From an uncultured Steroidobacter sp. (GTDB lineage Bacteria; Pseudomonadota; Gammaproteobacteria; Steroidobacterales; Steroidobacteraceae), in contig CAMLEO010000230.1 of NCBI GenBank assembly GCA_946478975.1, positions 1 to 11,764 of the forward strand: 11,764 nt of DNA, given 5' to 3'. Position 1 is the first letter of the stretch. Every line of letters starts with the position of its first letter. This document shows, piece after piece, positions 1-5,722 of the stretch. Position numbers and translations under genes: made by a program. The notes below the pieces were generated by a model that was not told the origin of the DNA, did no database searches, and was given only the letters and a program-made list of their open reading frames with translations.

Positions 1-1
1 C

Positions 2-616
2 AGTGTCAACAACGTCTGGGTCGATCACAATACTTTGGAGGCGAGCGGCGGCGAATCCAGCGGCTACGACTCATTGCTCGACATGAAGGCCGGCGTCACC
101 AACGTGACCGTCTCCTACAATCATTACCGGAACTCGAGCCGCGCCGGGCTGATCGGCTCCAGCGACGACGACGCCGCAAATACCAACATCACGTTCCATC
201 ACAACTGGTACGAGAACATCGAGCAACGCACGCCGCTGCTGCGTCACGGGTTGGTGCACACCTATAACAACTATTGGACCAACATCAGCAACAGCGACAT
301 GATCCATGGCATCAACTCGCGCATGGGCGGACGCGTCCTGGTCGAAGGCAACTACTTCAAGAACTCCAACAATCCGCTGCTCGCCTCGGACGATTCTCCG
401 CAGCCGGGCTGCTGGCAGACGCGCTCGAACACGCTGGACTCCATCACCTACAGCCGCTCGGTCGGCAACGGTGCGCTGGTCATTCCGGTGATCGTGAACG
501 GCCAGTTCGATTCGACCTGCACCGTCACCGTACCCTACTCGTACACGCTGGATGCGTCAGCAAACATTCCCAGCATCGTCACCAGCAACGCCGGCGTCGG
601 CAAGATCGCGCCTTAA
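2..616 (+). CDS. Pectate lyase, polysaccharide lyase family 1, C-terminal part (5' end outside window)
   Basis: The frame is open from base 2 to a TAA at 614-616, giving 204 residues of a larger secreted enzyme; the N-terminus lies upstream of the window. Family 1 (Pel/Amb a 1 type) pectate lyases cleave alpha-1,4-galacturonan by Ca2+-dependent beta-elimination on a parallel beta-helix. Visible family signatures are a VWVDHNTL strand at the very start, VTVSYNHYRNSSRAGLIGSSDDD, FHHNWYEN, then QRTPLLRHG followed by VHTYNNYW, and VLVEGNYF. The Arg codons at 227-229 and 242-244 (R-x-P-x-x-R) correspond to the catalytic Arg218 and substrate-binding Arg223 of PelC, so the enzyme looks active. Two Cys near the C-terminus (GCWQ and STCTV) could form a disulfide. 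The tail PYSYTLD...AGVGK is the usual C-terminal end. No full terminator with a T-run follows. The family assignment is strong; whether it acts on pectate or pectin cannot be decided from this part. Confidence 0.93.
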   Translation, partial: SVNNVWVDHNTLEASGGESSGYDSLLDMKAGVTNVTVSYNHYRNSSRAGLIGSSDDDAANTNITFHHNWYENIEQRTPLLRHGLVHTYNNYWTNISNSDMIHGINSRMGGRVLVEGNYFKNSNNPLLASDDSPQPGCWQTRSNTLDSITYSRSVGNGALVIPVIVNGQFDSTCTVTVPYSYTLDASANIPSIVTSNAGVGKIAP

Positions 617-629
617 GAATCGCCAGCCA

Positions 630-807
630 CGGAGGGCATCATGAAACTTCAACATGCGAGCATGCTGGTGGCAGCGATGCTGAGCTCAGCATCTGCCGGG
701 GTCGTTGTCCCCGGCTTTGCAGGCAACATCACCGGCGGCGCAACGCCACGCCATGCCCGGGCACGCCGGACGACGACACGACCTTCGACGGGCTGATCGT
801 CGGCTAG
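630..807 (+). pseudogene. Small secreted-peptide ORF with apparent frameshift (remnant or tiny gene)
   Basis: A GGAGGGC Shine-Dalgarno-like site (about 630-636) precedes an ATG at 641. The frame starts MKLQHASMLVAAMLSSASAG, which reads as a short Sec signal peptide with a cut after the A-S-A, and it stops at 794-796 after 51 residues. From about base 743 the coding look moves to another frame: that frame reads ATPCPGTPDDDTTFDGLIVG to a TAG at 805-807 with G or C at almost every third position, whereas the initial frame turns into an Arg-rich run. Two adjacent copies of ACGCC (743-752) lie at the switch; removing one copy joins the two frames into a 53-residue secreted peptide. It may be a decayed start of a larger exported protein, a small peptide gene, or non-coding. 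No family is recognised. The interval also holds palindromes (separate entries), which weakens the coding case. Confidence 0.35.
676..715. repeat. Adjacent palindromes: 18-bp perfect palindrome plus 7-bp-stem hairpin
   Basis: Bases 676-693 form a perfect 18-bp palindrome (GATGCTGAG then its reverse complement). One base later, 695-715 form a hairpin with arms GCCGGGG and CCCCGGC around a 7-base loop, followed by TTT. They lie 60-100 bp after the pectate lyase stop, where a terminator would be expected, but there is no proper T-run. They may end or protect the lyase transcript, or bind a dimeric protein. They also lie inside the small ORF at 641. Confidence 0.5.
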
Positions 808-838
808 CGGCGGATTTGCCCAGATCAATAATGTCGAC

Positions 839-887
839 GGCCGTCCTGCCCAGCGGGACGGCCCACGCTGGACATTCCGGCCGGAAT
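839..887. repeat. Hairpin (839-863) and 14-bp perfect palindrome (874-887)
   Basis: Bases 839-863 can fold into a 10-bp stem (arms GGCCGTCCTG and CGGGACGGCC with one G-T pair) around the 5-base loop CCCAG. Bases 874-887 are the perfect palindrome ATTCCGGCCGGAAT. Both lie in the gap before the esterase gene. There is no T-run after the hairpin, so a rho-independent terminator is not well supported. The palindrome could be an operator for the esterase, but nothing in the sequence proves this. Confidence 0.4.
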
Positions 888-948
888 TGAGCGTAGACGC
901 CGAACGCCGTTGGCAGTAATTTGCGGGGAAACATCACTCGCCGGCATC

Positions 949-1869
949 GTGAACATTCATCCCGAGCTTCAGTCGATCAAAGCACGGCCGCTGCCGATGA
1001 ATCGATGGGCATTGGCAGCGCTGCAGAACCTGCTGTCCGCGGTGAACACCCTGCACCGGCGCAAGTTCAAACCCATCGTCACGCGGATAAACATTCCGAG
1101 CGCCGACGGTTATCGCATTCCGGCGCTGATGATACGGCCGGAGAGTCTGCGCACGCCCGCTCCCGTTTTGATTTACTACCACGGCGGCGCATTCGTGATG
1201 AAGCCCGCACCTCAGCACATCGACAACGCCGTGCGCTACGCGCGTGAAGCGGAATGTCTGGTGATCTTTGTCGAATATCGACTGGCGCCGAAGTATCCGT
1301 TTCCGGCCGGCTTCAACGATTGTTATGCAGCGCTGCGCTGGACATTATCGAACGCGTCAACGCTCGGGATCGACAAGGAGCGCCTCGTAGTTGGCGGCGA
1401 CAGCGCCGGCGGAGGCCTGGCTGCCGGAGTGGTACAACGCGCCGTGCAGGAAGATGGCATCGCGTTGCGCGGCCAGTTTCTGATTTATCCTGCAGTGGAT
1501 CTCGACTGCAAACGCAGCTCGATGACCGCGTTTGCTAACGTACCTCCGTTCAAGAACGACGCGATTTTCTCAGTCGCCGAAACCTATCTCGGCCATCCGG
1601 CATCGGCCGGTGTGCCGCGGTACGCCTCACCCATTCATGGCGAGCTCACTCGCCTGCCGCCCGCCTATGTGGAAACGCCCGAGTTCGATCCGCTCCACGA
1701 TCAAGGCCACGCCTACGCGCAGGCGTTGAGCGAACACGGCGTCAGCGTGGAAATGAACGAGATCAAAGGGGCGATCCATGGCTTCGACCTGCTGGCCGCG
1801 GACAGCAGCATCTCCAAGCAGACGATGGAGCAGCGAGTTCAGTTCTTGCGTCGAACGTTCCGTGAATAA
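949..1869 (+). CDS. Alpha/beta hydrolase, HSL-type (family IV) esterase
   Basis: Hormone-sensitive-lipase-like hydrolases cleave carboxyl esters of short or medium acyl chains, usually in the cytoplasm. With the GTG at 949 the product is 306 residues, normal for the family. Visible landmarks are the oxyanion motif YYHGGAF (H78), VEYRLAPKYPFPAG, the nucleophile elbow GGDSAGGG (S152), the acid in EFDPLHD (D247) and the base in IHGF (H277). The triad is complete. The third Gly of the usual HGGG is Ala here. No signal peptide is evident. The start is uncertain: TTG at 910 and ATG at 997 are in frame and none has a good Shine-Dalgarno site. GTG 949 is preferred because the product then begins MNIHPELQ, like relatives. 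The last 31 bp overlap the 3' end of the convergent AraC gene. The substrate is unknown. Confidence 0.9.
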   Translation: MNIHPELQSIKARPLPMNRWALAALQNLLSAVNTLHRRKFKPIVTRINIPSADGYRIPALMIRPESLRTPAPVLIYYHGGAFVMKPAPQHIDNAVRYAREAECLVIFVEYRLAPKYPFPAGFNDCYAALRWTLSNASTLGIDKERLVVGGDSAGGGLAAGVVQRAVQEDGIALRGQFLIYPAVDLDCKRSSMTAFANVPPFKNDAIFSVAETYLGHPASAGVPRYASPIHGELTRLPPAYVETPEFDPLHDQGHAYAQALSEHGVSVEMNEIKGAIHGFDLLAADSSISKQTMEQRVQFLRRTFRE

Positions 1870-2633
1870 CGATAGTCCGTCGGGCTCATGCCGATGATGG
1901 CGCGAAAGGCCCGTGCGAATGTCGCCTGGTTGTCATAACCGTTCTCCGCCGCAATGGTCCCGATCGGCTTGTCCGTCGCATCCAGATCGTCGACGGCCAG
2001 ATGAATGCGCAGGCGCTGACGATACTCCTCCCAGGATATGCCAACGTTGGCGGTGAACTGCCGCCGCAGCGATCGTTCCGACATTCCCACCGCCCGACAG
2101 ACGTCGGCGAGCGTCACCGTCGCGATGTGCTGGCGCGTGAACTCCATGATCTCGGCGATCCGCCGCTCATCGCTCACCGGCAGCACCATTCTCACTTCGT
2201 CGGTGATCCACTCGGCACAGAGCCGTGCGAAACATTCGAAATACACGGCGCTCGTGCCATCGTCCTCGGAGCGGCTGAGCGGCCAACGCATCGCATGCAT
2301 CACCATCTGTCGCATGAGCAGCGGTGCGACGATCACTCGGGGACTGTCCGTGCTGACCTCGACCATGCTGGGGCTGATGAAGATGGAGCCCGACGCGACC
2401 TTCTGAATCGTGGTCCGATGCGCAGCGCCGGCGGGAATCCAGGCGGCGAACTGGCGAGGAATTTTGTAACGGCCGTTCCGTCCCTCCACCACCAGAGCGC
2501 CTTCGAACGCATACAGCAGCTGGTGCATGTCGTGACGATGCCAGGGGCCGTCCACATCCCAGCCGCTGCTACAAAGCGCACCGGCACGCAGGCTGGAGCC
2601 TGGGGGAAGCATTTGTACCAGTGGGATCACCAT
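1839..2633 (-). CDS. AraC-family transcriptional regulator (cupin N-domain)
   Basis: This 264-residue DNA-binding regulator starts at an ATG (2631-2633); the next upstream in-frame triplets contain a TGA, so no longer form is possible. The N-terminal cupin sensor is seen at about residues 28-80, with WHRHDMHQLLY (H32, H34, H37) and WIPAGAAHR (H72). The C-terminal AraC domain has two helix-turn-helix units: about 174-196 (LADVCRAVGMSERSLRRQF) and about 224-247 (IGTIAAENGYDNQATFARAF), followed by the family signature GMSPTDYR. In such proteins the cupin binds a small effector and the C-domain binds direct repeats. It lies divergent to the methyltransferase gene and tail-to-tail with the esterase (31-bp overlap), so either may be its target. 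The effector cannot be told from sequence. Confidence 0.93.
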   Translation of the reverse strand: MVIPLVQMLPPGSSLRAGALCSSGWDVDGPWHRHDMHQLLYAFEGALVVEGRNGRYKIPRQFAAWIPAGAAHRTTIQKVASGSIFISPSMVEVSTDSPRVIVAPLLMRQMVMHAMRWPLSRSEDDGTSAVYFECFARLCAEWITDEVRMVLPVSDERRIAEIMEFTRQHIATVTLADVCRAVGMSERSLRRQFTANVGISWEEYRQRLRIHLAVDDLDATDKPIGTIAAENGYDNQATFARAFRAIIGMSPTDYRYSRNVRRKN

Positions 2634-2643
2634 GCTTTCGTAA

Positions 2644-2676
2644 CCGTGGCCGTCCAGGCATCAACCCTGGCCGCCG
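2644..2676. promoter_or_regulatory. Candidate AraC operator: direct repeats 21 bp apart
   Basis: Two similar 12-mers, CCGTGGCCGTCC (2644-2655) and CCCTGGCCGCCG (2665-2676), match at 9 of 12 positions and are spaced 21 bp start to start, two helical turns. A further partial copy, TGGCAG, is at 2682-2687. They lie in the 97-bp divergent interval between the AraC-type gene and the methyltransferase. AraC-family proteins commonly bind such direct repeats on one DNA face. In GC-rich DNA a chance match is possible. Confidence 0.35.
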
Positions 2677-2718
2677 CGAAGTGGCAGCCGATTGCACGGG
2701 AATGTTATCTCTTTTACC

Positions 2719-2726
2719 GGAGGTGA
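2719..2726 (+). promoter_or_regulatory. Strong Shine-Dalgarno site for the methyltransferase gene
   Basis: GGAGGTGA ends four bases before the ATG at 2731. This nearly full anti-16S match decides the start of the methyltransferase in favour of ATG 2731 over the in-frame TTG at 2692. It is the best ribosome binding site in the window. Confidence 0.85.
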
Positions 2727-2730
2727 CACC

Positions 2731-3513
2731 ATGAGCTCGGCCGCCGATCACAACCTGCAGATCCTGGATCAGTTCTCGAAGCAAGCGGAAAGTTATGCGC
2801 GCGTGACCGCATCGCTCGCCCCACCACAACCGGCAGCGTTGCAGGCAGTGCTGCAACCAGATCCAAACGACCTGGCGCTGGACGCCTGTTGTGGACCGGG
2901 CGGGCTGGCGCTGGCGCTGGCACCGGCGGTCCGTCACGTCACCGGCATGGACTTCACGCCGGCCATGCTGGAGCAGGCAAAGCTGCGACAGGCCAGCAGC
3001 GGCGTCCAGAACGTCGACTGGATCCGCGGCGACATCAACGACATTCCTTTCGAGGACGCGCGTTTCGCGATCGTGATGTGCAGTTCGGCGTTTCATCACC
3101 TCGTCGAACCACAGCGCGCCTTTCGAGAGATCGTTCGGGTGTGCCGCCCCGGCGGCCGCATCATGATCAAGGATGTAACGCCCGCAACCGAGAAGGCACA
3201 GCGTTACGACGCCACCGAGAAGCTGCGCGATCCTTCGCATACACACGCGCTCACGGTCGATGAGATGCGCGCTTTGGGATCGGGACTGCCAGTCGATGAG
3301 ATCGCGCTCACCACGAGCGACACGCCTCCAGTGCCCTTGGAAGCGGTGCTGTCCACGTCATTCCCGACCGCCTGCAGCCTGGACGATCTTCGCGCGTTGT
3401 TTCTTGAAGATGCGCGCTCGGGGGAAGACAAATTGGGCTACGGCGCCGCACTGATCGGCGGCGCAGTTCACGTTCGCTTTCGAATGTCGACGGCGCTGTG
3501 GCGAAGGCGCTAG
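2731..3513 (+). CDS. Class I SAM-dependent methyltransferase (Methyltransf_11/UbiE-like)
   Basis: The 260-residue protein has a Rossmann-type SAM-binding domain. Motif I is ALDACCGPGGLA (about 49-60), the acidic residue after strand 2 is D74 in GMDFTPAMLEQA, motif II is GDINDIPFED (100-109), and AIVMCSSAFHHLVEP followed by VCRPGGRIMIKDV (138-149) is the typical strand 4 to strand 5 region. These enzymes methylate C, O or N atoms of small molecules, and this layout is common in the UbiE/quinone and arsenite-like groups. The Cys pair in motif I (DACCGPGG) is a usual variant. No signal or membrane segment is seen, so it is cytoplasmic. The start is set by the Shine-Dalgarno site at 2719-2726. 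Its TAG (3511-3513) interlocks with the TAG of the opposite-strand hydroxylase in a CTAG. Transcription from the divergent interval suggests control by the neighbouring AraC protein. The substrate is not recognisable. Confidence 0.9.
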   Translation: MSSAADHNLQILDQFSKQAESYARVTASLAPPQPAALQAVLQPDPNDLALDACCGPGGLALALAPAVRHVTGMDFTPAMLEQAKLRQASSGVQNVDWIRGDINDIPFEDARFAIVMCSSAFHHLVEPQRAFREIVRVCRPGGRIMIKDVTPATEKAQRYDATEKLRDPSHTHALTVDEMRALGSGLPVDEIALTTSDTPPVPLEAVLSTSFPTACSLDDLRALFLEDARSGEDKLGYGAALIGGAVHVRFRMSTALWRRR

Positions 3514-4271
3514 GCCTTTTCGAGCCGCGCCTTGATCTGATCGAACTCCTCGATGTACTTCGGCCGCGCCGTCTTGCAGATGAAGTCCCAGATCGTCGTG
3601 TAGCCGCCGAAGTTCCAGCGGAAATACTTGTGGTGCTGATCGTGGAACGTCGCCGTGATGAACCAGCGCGTGAACCAGGTCTTGTTCCACCAGCGCGGCA
3701 GGAACTCATAGCCCGAGTGCACGTAGAAGCCCATGATGATGTTGGTCGGCGAGATCAGCGCCATGGTGCTTGCGTGAACGGTGAACAGCGACGTGAACAG
3801 CACCACGAAGCCGCCGTTGATGATCGACTCCAGCGGCCCGACCGAGAGCGTCGTCAGCAGGTTCGGCGAAGTCGAATAGTGATGAATCTTGTGCACGTAG
3901 GTGTACACCGGCTCCACGTGCATCCAGCGATGCAGCCAATAGAAATAAGTATCGAAGGCGAAGAAATAGCAGGCATATTCCAGCGCCATCTGCCACCAGG
4001 CGGCCGGGCTGGTGTCGAACGTGATGAAGCCATGCCGGGTCAGCAGCTTGCTCAGGAAACCGAGCACGAACACGGTCACCGACAGATTCAGCACCGCGAA
4101 CAGGAACTCGTTTCTCACGGTCTTCCACTTGAAGCCGTTGGGCTGGATCTTGCGCGCTCGCAGGAAGCTGCGAAACACGATCGCAATCACCCCCGCGATC
4201 GTAAACAGCAGCAGGAACCTGCCGAGCGGGTTGTGAGTGATGACGCTGAAGAGTCGCTGCAGGGTTTCCAT
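3510..4271 (-). CDS. Membrane fatty acid hydroxylase / sterol desaturase family protein
   Basis: The product is a 253-residue integral-membrane di-iron oxygenase of the FA_hydroxylase superfamily (sterol C-4/C-5 oxidases, ceramide and carotenoid hydroxylases, alkylglycerol monooxygenase). Hydrophobic segments lie at about 15-36, 54-76, 96-113 and 150-180. The histidine clusters that bind the two irons are present: HRWMH (114-118), HKIHH (127-131), H185 in HSGYEF, and HDQHH (210-214). Such enzymes use O2 and electrons from a cytochrome or ferredoxin to hydroxylate or desaturate lipids or sterols. The ATG at 4269-4271 is chosen; the longer frame from a TTG at 4355 adds 28 polar, Arg-rich residues and would overlap a hairpin. 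Neither start has a clear Shine-Dalgarno site. It follows the DUF1552 gene by 101 bp on the same strand, so it is probably the last gene of the operon. Its substrate is unknown. Confidence 0.9.
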   Translation of the reverse strand: METLQRLFSVITHNPLGRFLLLFTIAGVIAIVFRSFLRARKIQPNGFKWKTVRNEFLFAVLNLSVTVFVLGFLSKLLTRHGFITFDTSPAAWWQMALEYACYFFAFDTYFYWLHRWMHVEPVYTYVHKIHHYSTSPNLLTTLSVGPLESIINGGFVVLFTSLFTVHASTMALISPTNIIMGFYVHSGYEFLPRWWNKTWFTRWFITATFHDQHHKYFRWNFGGYTTIWDFICKTARPKYIEEFDQIKARLEKA

Positions 4272-4321
4272 GGGCACATCGAAGTCGGGCGATCGGGCAC
4301 GCCGCGCCCAGAATCGCAGAT

Positions 4322-4352
4322 CGTCGCCTGCGTTTCTTGACGCCAGGCGACG
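4322..4352 (-). promoter_or_regulatory. Strong hairpin between DUF1552 and hydroxylase genes
   Basis: Bases 4322-4333 (CGTCGCCTGCGT) pair with 4340-4352, whose sequence is the exact reverse complement apart from one bulged C, giving a 12-bp stem and a 6-base loop. It lies in the 101-bp gap between two genes of the minus-strand operon. No T-run follows in the direction of transcription, so it is not a standard terminator. It may lower expression of the last gene, or mark an mRNA processing or stability site. Confidence 0.5.
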
Positions 4353-4372
4353 CAATGCTGAAACGGAGCGCG

Positions 4373-5704
4373 TTAAGTCCGCAGCGCCGTCACAGTACGA
4401 TTGGTTTCCATCGACAGCACACCCCAGCGGTCCACCTGCAGGCCCATGGCCTGTTGCACGGTCAGCCCCACCCGCGTGATGGGATCGGCTTGGCCGGCCA
4501 GATGGAAGCCGGTGCGAACGCGGCCGCCGGCATTGCCCGCGATCATCATCGGAATGCCTTCAACGGCATGCGCCTTGGCGATCGAGCAGTCCGAGTGCGC
4601 CAGCACCAGGCAGTTGTCGAGCAGCGTGCCATCGCCTTCCGGAATCGCCGCCAGCTCATCCAGGAACTCGCGCCAGGCGATCATGCTCTTGGTCGCAAAC
4701 CAGGACACTTCCTTCTGATAGCCGAGCTGCGGGTCGACCGGCTCTTCGTGAGTCAGCGTGTGATGCGTGGTGGTCGAGCCGGCGCGACGCAGATTGGATG
4801 CCGTGTCCGACAGCAGCACGTTGAAGACGCGCGTTTGATTGCACTGGAGCGCTTTGGCGAGCAGGCCCGCCATCAAACGATGCGTCACCATCACGTTGTC
4901 CATCTCCGAATCGGAGGTGACCTTGGGCGGCGGCGTGGGCATGGTGAAGTTCTGCACCGGAGCCGGCGGCTGCAGTTGTAACGCGAGCTGCTCTTCGAGC
5001 TGCCGAATCGACGTGAAATATTCATCCAGGCGGCGGCGATCGTCCGCGCCGACTTCCTTGAGCAAACGTTTGCGATCCTCTTGCACGGCGGACAGCACGC
5101 TCTGGCGCACCATGGTGCGCGGGTCGGGCTTGAACTCCGCCGAGTTCGGATCCTGAAAGCCTTCGCCGAAAAGACGCTGATACAGCGCCAGCGGCGATGT
5201 TTCGCTGGGATTGGGCGAGCCGGCAGCGCGATAGGAATACGATGCCGGCGTGCCCGATGTGCTGAGCTCCAGCGAGCGAAAGCGCGTGCCCTGCCCGATC
5301 GCATCGCTGATGATCACATCCAGCGTCGGCGCTTTGACGTTTTCGTTCGGCACCGGCACGCCGGTGCGCAGCCCCAAACATCCGGTGATGTGAGGTTTGT
5401 TCGGCACGCCGTCCAGCTTCACGTCGTAGCCGCTCAAAATGGCGATCTTGTTCCGATACGGTTCGATCGGTTTCAGATCCTCGGGCAGCACAAAGTTGCT
5501 GCCGGTGGCCGTGGGCACCCATTTCTCGGGGATGAACCCGCAGCCCCAGATCCAGGTGCCGAAACGCACCGGGATGCGCTGCCCGGTTGCGGCCAGCGCC
5601 TGGCCGTTGGTGTCCAGGAAACAATTGAGCATGGGCAATGCGACGCCCACGGCCGCACCCTGCACCACACCTCGCAGGAGGGTTCTGCGACTGATCCGAC
5701 TCAT
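4373..5704 (-). CDS. DUF1552 family protein, Tat-exported
   Basis: The 443-residue protein belongs to DUF1552, a family frequent in Planctomycetes, Acidobacteria and Myxococcota and some gammaproteobacteria, nearly always next to a DUF1592 protein; its reaction is not established. A twin-arginine signal is clear: SRRTLLRG at 5-12, then a hydrophobic stretch ending near QALAA (35-39). Export in a folded state to the periplasm is therefore likely. Family-type features include the early FGTWIWGCGFIPEKW, the middle segment SLELSTSGTPASYSYR, HHTLTHEE (314-321), GTLLDNCLVLAHSD (359-372) and AGNAGGRVRTGFHLAG (389-404). The region 220-245 is charged and probably a helical hairpin. The ATG at 5704 is preferred over the ATG at 5722 because AGGAGA precedes it by 6 nt and it puts the RR motif at the usual place. 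It starts 18 nt after the DUF1592 stop, so the two are co-transcribed. Confidence 0.92.
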   Translation of the reverse strand: MSRISRRTLLRGVVQGAAVGVALPMLNCFLDTNGQALAATGQRIPVRFGTWIWGCGFIPEKWVPTATGSNFVLPEDLKPIEPYRNKIAILSGYDVKLDGVPNKPHITGCLGLRTGVPVPNENVKAPTLDVIISDAIGQGTRFRSLELSTSGTPASYSYRAAGSPNPSETSPLALYQRLFGEGFQDPNSAEFKPDPRTMVRQSVLSAVQEDRKRLLKEVGADDRRRLDEYFTSIRQLEEQLALQLQPPAPVQNFTMPTPPPKVTSDSEMDNVMVTHRLMAGLLAKALQCNQTRVFNVLLSDTASNLRRAGSTTTHHTLTHEEPVDPQLGYQKEVSWFATKSMIAWREFLDELAAIPEGDGTLLDNCLVLAHSDCSIAKAHAVEGIPMMIAGNAGGRVRTGFHLAGQADPITRVGLTVQQAMGLQVDRWGVLSMETNRTVTALRT

Positions 5705-5710
5705 ACGTGC

Positions 5711-5716
5711 TCTCCT
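5711..5716 (-). promoter_or_regulatory. Shine-Dalgarno site deciding the DUF1552 start
   Basis: On the minus strand AGGAGA lies 6 nt before the ATG at 5704 and inside the reading frame that would start at the ATG of 5722. It supports the shorter product, which places the Tat motif at residues 5-12. Confidence 0.7.
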
Positions 5717-5722
5717 GTCCAT

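Noticed and set aside
839..863. Rho-independent terminator after the pectate lyase region
   Set aside because: The stem is good but no T-run follows on either strand, so it is reported only as an inverted repeat.
2692..2730. TTG at 2692 as the methyltransferase start
   Set aside because: The ATG at 2731 has a near-perfect Shine-Dalgarno site, and the extra 13 residues would translate through that site.
3498..4340. 280-aa plus-strand frame opposite the membrane hydroxylase
   Set aside because: The opposite strand encodes the complete His-box protein; the shadow product is charged, low in hydrophobics and unlike any family.
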